From: Myxococcales bacterium
GTDB taxonomy: Bacteria; Myxococcota_A; Polyangia; Haliangiales; Haliangiaceae
DNA: 64,000 nt
Reading direction: 5' to 3'
NCBI GenBank assembly: GCA_016707895.1
Contig: JADJGV010000011.1
Span: 266,092-330,091 of the forward strand
Shown in pieces: positions 58,778 to 64,000 of this stretch. The notes below the pieces were generated by a model. The model had not been told where the DNA came from, did no database searches, and saw only the letters and a program-made list of their open reading frames with translations. Every line of letters starts with the position of its first letter. The stretch's first letter is position 1. A program made the translations under genes and the position numbers.

Positions 58778-60417
58778 CAGCCTTCGCCCTTCTTGAACAG
58801 CCCGCCCAGCCGCGACTGCAGGCCGGCGATGCCCTTGCCGGCCGGGTTGGCGGCCGCCGCGCTCGCCGCCGCCGCCGCCGCCGCCGCGCCCGGGTGCAGC
58901 AGGTTGGCCAGCTCGCGCTTGTTCTCCGAGGCGCGCATCGCGACCTCCTCGGGCACCCGGCCGCTGCGCACCAGCTCGGCCAGCGAGTCGTCCATGCGGA
59001 TCATCCCGAACGCGCGGCCGCGCTGCTGCAGGCTCGCCACCTGGAACAGCTTGTTGTCGCGGATCAGCGCGGCCAGCGGCAGCACGCCGGTGAGCAGCTC
59101 GACCGCCGCCACCACGCCCTGCCCGTCGGCGGTCGCGAGCAGCCGCTGGGCCAGCACGAACTTCAGCGCCGCCGCCAGGCTCGACCGCACCTGCTGCTGC
59201 TCGTCGGCGGGGAACATGTCGATCAGCCGGTCGAGGGTCTTGGCCGCCGACGGCGTCGACATCGTCGCCATCACCAGGTGGCCGGTCTCGGCCGCGGTCA
59301 GCGCGATCTCGACGGTCTCGCGGTCGCGCAGCTCGCCGATCACGATCACGTCGGGGTCCTCGCGCAACGACGCCTTGAGCGCCGCGGCGAAGCTCTTGGT
59401 GTGGCTGCCGACCTCGCGCTGCGACACCACCGACCGCTTGCGCGGGTGGATGATCTCGACCGGATCCTCGATGGTGAGGATGTGGTGGGCCTTGGAGCCG
59501 TTGATCAGATCGACCAGCGCCGCCAGGGTCGTGGTCTTGCCGTGGCCGTTGGGGCCGGCGATCACCACCAGCCCCTGGTGGTAGGTGGTGATGCGCGCCA
59601 GCTCCTTGGGCAGGCCGAGCTGCTCGAGGGTCGGCGGCGCCATCGCGATCAGCCGGAAGCTGCCCTTCCAGCCGCCGCGCACGCGCGCGATGTTGGCGCG
59701 CAGCCGACCGGCGCCGGTCACGTCGAGCGCGCTGTCGACGTAGCCGCGCTCGGTCAGCTCGCGGCGCTGGCCGTCGTCGAGCAGCGGCGCCAGCATCCGC
59801 TCGACCGTGGCGGCGCTGAGCGTCGCGCCCTGCGGGATCAGCGTGCCCAGGATGCGCGCCATCGCCGGCCGCTCGGCCGCGACGTGGAGATCGGTGGCGC
59901 GCTGATCGCGCGCCGCGCGCACCAGCGTCACGAAGCCGGGATCGCCTTGGCTGACCCGCATGCGCGGGCGCTCGGCCGGCGCCGCGGGGGGCGGGGCCGC
60001 GGGGGGCGGGGCCGCGGGGGCCGGCGGGGCGACGTGGGGCACCGCGATCGGCGCCGCCTTGGTGGTCGGGCGCTTCACCCGCGGCGCGCGCTGGCTGTCG
60101 GGCTTCGGCGCGTGGGTCTTGGCCTTGGGGCGCGCGGCCCGGGTCAGCCGCACGACCCGCTCGTCGCCCATGGCCTGCACGTCGACCGCGACCGGCTGGC
60201 CCTCGAGGGTCACGGTGCCGCCTCGCTGGTGGGCGAGCAGCGGCGCCAGCGGCGAGTCGGCGACCAGCCCCTCGAGCTGCTCGAGGCTGAGGTTGGCCCG
60301 GCTGATGGCCCGGAACTGGCCGCCGCTCTTGACCGACACCGGCCGCCCGGTGGCCAGCACCACCTCGGTGACGTCGTCGCGCCCGAGGAACTCGACCAGC
60401 TTGGCCAGCTGTGACAC
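58777..60417 (-). CDS. PilT/PilU-like ATPase with N-terminal extension
   Basis: 546 residues. The first ~150 residues are a separate domain (DDVTEVVLATGRPVSVKSGGQF, like a type II/IV secretion N-domain) followed by a Pro/Ala linker. The ATPase core then starts (FVTLVRAARDQRATDLHV). Walker A is GPNGHGKTTT (about 287), with His in place of the usual Ser; EDPVEIIH, GELRDRETVEIAL and ATMSTPSAAKTLDR follow; the last has Ser where PilT has His-Thr-Asn. It is probably a partner of PilT that tunes retraction, as PilU does. Coupled to pilT. Confidence 0.85.
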   Translation of the reverse strand: MSQLAKLVEFLGRDDVTEVVLATGRPVSVKSGGQFRAISRANLSLEQLEGLVADSPLAPLLAHQRGGTVTLEGQPVAVDVQAMGDERVVRLTRAARPKAKTHAPKPDSQRAPRVKRPTTKAAPIAVPHVAPPAPAAPPPAAPPPAAPAERPRMRVSQGDPGFVTLVRAARDQRATDLHVAAERPAMARILGTLIPQGATLSAATVERMLAPLLDDGQRRELTERGYVDSALDVTGAGRLRANIARVRGGWKGSFRLIAMAPPTLEQLGLPKELARITTYHQGLVVIAGPNGHGKTTTLAALVDLINGSKAHHILTIEDPVEIIHPRKRSVVSQREVGSHTKSFAAALKASLREDPDVIVIGELRDRETVEIALTAAETGHLVMATMSTPSAAKTLDRLIDMFPADEQQQVRSSLAAALKFVLAQRLLATADGQGVVAAVELLTGVLPLAALIRDNKLFQVASLQQRGRAFGMIRMDDSLAELVRSGRVPEEVAMRASENKRELANLLHPGAAAAAAAASAAAANPAGKGIAGLQSRLGGLFKKGEG

Positions 60418-60507
60418 GCGCTCACCAGTCTACACGAGGCCGCCCGCGCGCCGGCGGCGCCCCCGGCTATGCCTGGGGTACGGGTCTTCGGGTATGTTCC
60501 GCGCGCC

Positions 60508-62472
60508 ATGAGCGCGCCCGATGTCGTCATCACCCTCCCCGATGGTGCCCAGAAGTCCGTCCCCGCCGGGACCACCGTCGCCGAGTTCGTCCGCACGCAC
60601 ATCGGCGCCGGGCTGGCCAAGGCCGCGCTGTTCGCGCGCGTCGACGGCGTCGACGTCGACCTGGCGCGGCCGCTCGATCGCTCGGCCCAGCTGGCGATCT
60701 TCACCGCCAAGAACCCCGAGTCGCTCGAGCTGATCCGCCACGACGCGGCCCACGTCGTCGCCAGCGTCGTGCAGCGGCTGTTCCCCGGCACCCAGGTGAC
60801 GATCGGCCCGTCGACCGACGACGGCTTCTACTACGACTTCGCCCGCGACAAGCCGTTCACGCCCGAGGACCTCGAGCTGATCGAGCGGGCCGCCAACGAG
60901 GAGATCAAGGCCGATCGCCCGTTCGTGCGCAAGGAGGTCACCAAGGACGAGGCGCTGGCGCTGTTCGGCGGCCTCGGCGAGAAGTTCAAGCTCGAGATCA
61001 TCGAGGACATCTTCGCCAAGGGCGCGACCACGCTGACCCTGTACTCGCACGGCGAGTGGACCGACTTCTGCCTCGGGCCGCACGGCCCGTCGACCGCCCG
61101 GGTCGGCGTGATCAAGCTGCTGTCGGTGGCCGGCGCCTACTGGCGCGGCGATCACCGCAACGCGCAGCTGCAGCGCATCTACGGCACCGCGTTCCACACC
61201 CAGAAGGACCTCGACGCCTGGGTCCACCAGCAGGAGGAGGCGCGCAAGCGCGACCACCGCAAGCTGGGCAAGGAGCTCGACCTGTTCGCGTTCCACCCGG
61301 CGGCGCCCGGCGCGGTGTTCTGGACCGCCCACGGCACGATGATCTTCACCACGCTGCAGTACGCGATGCGCCGGATGTGCCTCGCCAACGGCTACGTCGA
61401 GATCAAGACCCCGCTCCTGTTCAACAAGATGCTGTGGGAGAAGAGCGGCCACTGGGGCAAGTACCGCGAGAACATGTTCCTGATCCTCGACCCCGAGGCC
61501 GATCCCAAGCTGCCCGAAGAGGAGCGCGCCAGCTTCTCGCTCAAGCCGATGAACTGCCCGTCGCACCACCTGTTCTTCGAGATGAAGCGCCGGTCGTACC
61601 GCGAGCTGCCGCTGCGCCTGCACACCCAGGACGTGCTGCACCGCAACGAGGCCACCGGCGTCTTGTCGGGCCTGACCCGCGTGCGGCAGTTCCAGCAGGA
61701 CGACGCCCACATCTACCTGATGGAGTCGCAGATCACCGACGAGGTGAAGCGGCTGACCCAGCTGATCGCCAAGGTCTACCAGGCGTTCGGGCTGCAGTTC
61801 ACGGCGAAGTTCGCGACCCGCCCCGAGAACAAGCTCGGCGACGACGCGCTGTGGGACAAGGCCGAGGCCGCGCTCAAGGCGGCGCTCGAGGAGACCGGCC
61901 TGGCGTACGAGCTCAAGCCGGGCGACGGCGCGTTCTACGGCCCCAAGATCGACTTCGACGTCGCCGACTCGATCGGCCGCAAGTGGCAGCTGGGCACGAT
62001 CCAGCTCGACTACCTGGCGCCCGAGCGCTTCAACCTCGGCTACATCGGCCCCGACAACGCCGAGCACCGGCCGGTGGTCATCCACCGCGCGATCTACGGC
62101 TCGTTCGAGCGCTTCATCGGCATCCTGATCGAGCACTTCGCCGGCAACTTCCCGGTGTGGCTGGCGCCGGTGCAGGCGCGGCTCCTGCCGGTGGCCGAGC
62201 GCCACCACGCGTGGGCCGAGGAGGTGCAGGCCAAGATGCTGGCCGCCGGCCTGCGGGTCGAGATCGACCGCTCGCACGGCAAGCTGGGCGCGATGATCCG
62301 CGACGCGCAGCTGGCCAAGATCCCCTACGCGCTGGTCGTCGGCGACAAGGAGGTCGAGGCCGGCGGGGTGTCGCCGCGCAAGCACGGCACCGGCAAGGAG
62401 GCCGACCTCGGCCTGCTCGCGCTCGACGCGTTCCTCGCGCAGATCGGCCGCGAGGCCGAGATCCCGTACTGA
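60508..62472 (+). CDS. thrS: Threonyl-tRNA synthetase
   Basis: 654 residues from the ATG at 60508; upstream in-frame ATG at 60469 gives a poor extension. A TGS domain (about 1-62; ITLPDGAQKSVPAGTTVAEF), the editing domain with HDAAHVVAS (about 77), the class II core with KPMNCPSHHLFF zinc-site Cys/His, RNEATGVLSGLTRVRQFQQDDAHIY (motif 2 and following), and an anticodon-binding domain (VWLAPVQARLLPVAERH). It charges tRNA-Thr. The usual infC-rpmI-rplT partners are not downstream. TATGTT lies at a possible -10. Confidence 0.95.
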   Translation: MSAPDVVITLPDGAQKSVPAGTTVAEFVRTHIGAGLAKAALFARVDGVDVDLARPLDRSAQLAIFTAKNPESLELIRHDAAHVVASVVQRLFPGTQVTIGPSTDDGFYYDFARDKPFTPEDLELIERAANEEIKADRPFVRKEVTKDEALALFGGLGEKFKLEIIEDIFAKGATTLTLYSHGEWTDFCLGPHGPSTARVGVIKLLSVAGAYWRGDHRNAQLQRIYGTAFHTQKDLDAWVHQQEEARKRDHRKLGKELDLFAFHPAAPGAVFWTAHGTMIFTTLQYAMRRMCLANGYVEIKTPLLFNKMLWEKSGHWGKYRENMFLILDPEADPKLPEEERASFSLKPMNCPSHHLFFEMKRRSYRELPLRLHTQDVLHRNEATGVLSGLTRVRQFQQDDAHIYLMESQITDEVKRLTQLIAKVYQAFGLQFTAKFATRPENKLGDDALWDKAEAALKAALEETGLAYELKPGDGAFYGPKIDFDVADSIGRKWQLGTIQLDYLAPERFNLGYIGPDNAEHRPVVIHRAIYGSFERFIGILIEHFAGNFPVWLAPVQARLLPVAERHHAWAEEVQAKMLAAGLRVEIDRSHGKLGAMIRDAQLAKIPYALVVGDKEVEAGGVSPRKHGTGKEADLGLLALDAFLAQIGREAEIPY

Positions 62473-62483
62473 GGAGCGATGGC

Positions 62484-62876
62484 GTGCGGCTGGCGCTGAT
62501 CGTCGCGGCGGTGCTCGGCGGGTGCTCGCATGCGGCGCCCGCGCCGAGCGCGCCGCCAGCCGGCGGCGGTGGCGACGCGTGCCCGGCGGCGCCGGGGGAT
62601 ACGATGTCCGCGGGCGACGCCTGCACCGCCGACGTCGACTGCGTCGTGACCAACTTCCCCGGCTGCTGCGCGTGCCCGCAGTGCTCGACCGCCGAACCCG
62701 TCGCGCGCTCGCGCACCGCCGCCGCCCAGGCCGAGGCCGCGTGCGCCGCCGCGTCGTGCGACGCCAGCATCTGTGACGTCGCCGGCATGTGCCCGCCCGG
62801 CGAGCCCGCCGCCCACTTCACGCCGCGCTGCTGCGCCGGCGTCTGCGTCGGCGTCCGCGCGGTCGCCAGCGACTGA
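62484..62876 (+). CDS. Cys-rich lipoprotein
   Basis: 130 residues from a GTG at 62484 (GAGGAG 8 bases before). Lipoprotein signal RLALIVAAVLGGC. About 14 cysteines follow (GDACTADVDCVVTNFPGCCACPQC, CDASICDVAGMCPPG, RCCAGVC), forming a disulfide-rich periplasmic or surface domain. No named family. It lies 11 bases after thrS, so may be in the same transcript. Confidence 0.75.
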   Translation: MRLALIVAAVLGGCSHAAPAPSAPPAGGGGDACPAAPGDTMSAGDACTADVDCVVTNFPGCCACPQCSTAEPVARSRTAAAQAEAACAAASCDASICDVAGMCPPGEPAAHFTPRCCAGVCVGVRAVASD

Positions 62877-62891
62877 ACACCTGCCCCGGCG

Positions 62892-63353
62892 TCACAGCTC
62901 GAGGAGGTGCTCGTCGCTCCACGGCGGCGCCGGCCGTTCGGTCACCAGCGTGACCGCCGGCGCGACCATCAGCGCGACCAGCGCCGCCAGCAGCACCGCG
63001 TCGCGTGGCCCGCGGATCAGATCGGTCGACACCGCCAGCGCTGGCGCGACCCCGACGAACAGCGGGCTGGCCGCCGCCAGCACGGCAGCCGCCGGCCAGC
63101 GCCGCCGCGTGTGCGTCCCCGCCGCCACCACGGCCACCAGACAGGCGACCGCCAGCCCCGCCAGCGGCAACCAATCCACCGACCGCGCGAACCACGGCCG
63201 GGTCAGCGCCTCGTACAGCAGGTCGGCCAGGAGCGTCCCGCTCGCGACCGCCATGATCACCCAGACCCGCCGCAACACGGCGTGGTAGCGGGCGCGGACC
63301 GCCTGGGCTTCATACGGGTCGAGAGTCGCGAGATCGATCGCCGATGGGTCCAT
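62892..63353 (-). CDS. Four-helix membrane protein, hypothetical
   Basis: 153 residues. A short charged N-terminus then four hydrophobic helices (VWVIMAVASGTLLADLLYEAL, LPLAGLAVACLVAVVAAG, AAAVLAAASPLFVGVAPAL, AVLLAALVALMVAPAVTLV). No motifs, no family. Convergent with the lipoprotein gene, 15 bases apart, and 58 bases past the end of RAYT copy 2. Confidence 0.65.
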   Translation of the reverse strand: MDPSAIDLATLDPYEAQAVRARYHAVLRRVWVIMAVASGTLLADLLYEALTRPWFARSVDWLPLAGLAVACLVAVVAAGTHTRRRWPAAAVLAAASPLFVGVAPALAVSTDLIRGPRDAVLLAALVALMVAPAVTLVTERPAPPWSDEHLLEL

Positions 63354-63411
63354 GCCACCGCTATCGGCCGCTCGCCGCGCCGGTTGCGTCCGGACGCGCG
63401 CGCATTCGTCG

Positions 63412-64000
63412 TCACACCGGCAGCGGCCCCGGCCGCTCCCACAGGCTCGGCGGTGACCCGCCGCGCTTCCAGCCGCCCTTCATCAGCCAGGTCTGCGGCG
63501 CCGCGATCGGCATCGGCTCGAAGCGCGGCGGCCACGCGAACGGCACGCCGTCGCGCTCGGCCCAGCCGCCGAACGCGATGCCGCTCGAGTAGCGATCGAC
63601 CAGCGCCCGCCGCTCGCCGACGCCGGCGTGGTCCTCGCGGTGCCGCCGCCAGTTGTTGAGCACGTACGCCAGCGCGTGGCGCGCCTGGCGCGGCGTCGCG
63701 ATCGACGTGGCGTGGTAGCGGTCGGTGAACACGCGGCCGGTGCGTGGCCTGCCACCGGCGACGGTGACGGCGCGGTTCAGCCGCTTCGCGGCTGAGATGC
63801 ACAGCGACCGCACGCCGTTGGCGAGCGTCGTGCGGTCGTCGGCCTCGCACAGCAGGTGGATGTGGTGCCGCTGGATCGACAGGTGCACGACGCGGAAGCC
63901 GGGGCGGCCCGCCAGCACGAGGGCGACCATCGCCCAGCCCGCACCGCCACGCGTACGCCTTGCGCCGCCGCAGCCGCCCGACCTCCGGGTGTCACCCGCA
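63412..64000 (-). pseudogene. REP-associated tyrosine transposase, copy 2 (frameshifted, runs off window)
   Basis: Same product as copy 1 (29672-30433). The last 170 residues are intact with HIHLLCEADD and YVLNNWRRHRED. About 220 bases are identical to copy 1. Beyond 63931 copy 2 has 4 extra bases (gcccagcccgcaccgcc region) and one more near 63984, so the frame breaks, and the 5' end is beyond the window. Either a decayed copy or an assembly artefact. No REPIN is visible on its 3' side. Confidence 0.75.

Overview
The window is very GC-rich bacterial chromosome, by eye well above 70% G+C with strong G/C third-position bias. The gene content suggests a myxobacterium-like member of the Myxococcota, perhaps near Haliangium/Kofleria; this is inferred from gene families, as there is no rRNA here. 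Supporting traits are a Ser/Thr kinase with a PEGA domain, many lipoproteins with Asp/Ala-rich tethers, two PilT-type ATPases, a DUF4157 protein, an alpha-2-macroglobulin, and pervasive 4-base GTGA/ATGA overlaps between consecutive genes.

Layout. 1-7.8 kb: the 3' part of a secreted transglutaminase-elicitor protein with PPC domains, two lipoproteins, an R2K-type ATP-grasp enzyme, a DUF4157 protein and an AraC-family regulator. 8.0-11.8 kb: a likely AraC-controlled operon of an exported protein, a 2Fe-2S subunit, a molybdopterin subunit and a di-haem cytochrome c (isoquinoline 1-oxidoreductase-like). 11.8-12.4 kb: a gene-free stretch with a good promoter and a tRNA-like 3' domain whose 5' acceptor partner lies downstream instead of upstream. 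12.4-16.7 kb: slipin, an outer-membrane-type protein, an OmpA-like lipoprotein, a CBS protein and a small exported protein. 16.7-22.8 kb: a large alpha-2-macroglobulin lipoprotein with a thioester motif, broken by about eleven clustered frameshifts. 23-29.6 kb: a membrane protein, a zinc-ribbon protein, a tRNA methyltransferase-like enzyme, an MDR oxidoreductase, a lipoprotein and a rhodanese lipoprotein.

29.6-31.1 kb is a mobile region: a REP-associated tyrosine transposase (RAYT) gene beside a foldback element of about 550 bp whose two arms carry hairpins with compensatory changes, then a 9-base tandem repeat. A second, near-identical RAYT copy runs off the right edge. 31-36.9 kb: DEAD-box helicase, LNS2-type lipoprotein, a frameshifted RluA pseudouridine synthase and two small proteins. 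36.9-46 kb: class A penicillin-binding protein, a PEGA kinase/PEGA exported protein pair, a 3D-domain protein, a PEP-swivel protein and an IHF/HU protein. 46-53.6 kb: hypothetical, HEAT, zinc-finger/TPR and SRPBCC proteins, an FAD monooxygenase, a lipoprotein and two coupled 2OG-Fe(II) oxygenases.

53.6-57.4 kb holds a kdpD-like/kdpE-like/kup gene run, linking a Kdp-type two-component system to a Kup potassium transporter. 57.7-60.4 kb has two translationally coupled PilT-family ATPases, followed by divergent thrS, a Cys-rich lipoprotein, a membrane protein and the second RAYT. Apparent single-base indels in three places (17.4-18.4 kb, 35.46 kb, after 63.93 kb) may be sequencing errors or recent decay; sequence alone cannot separate these.
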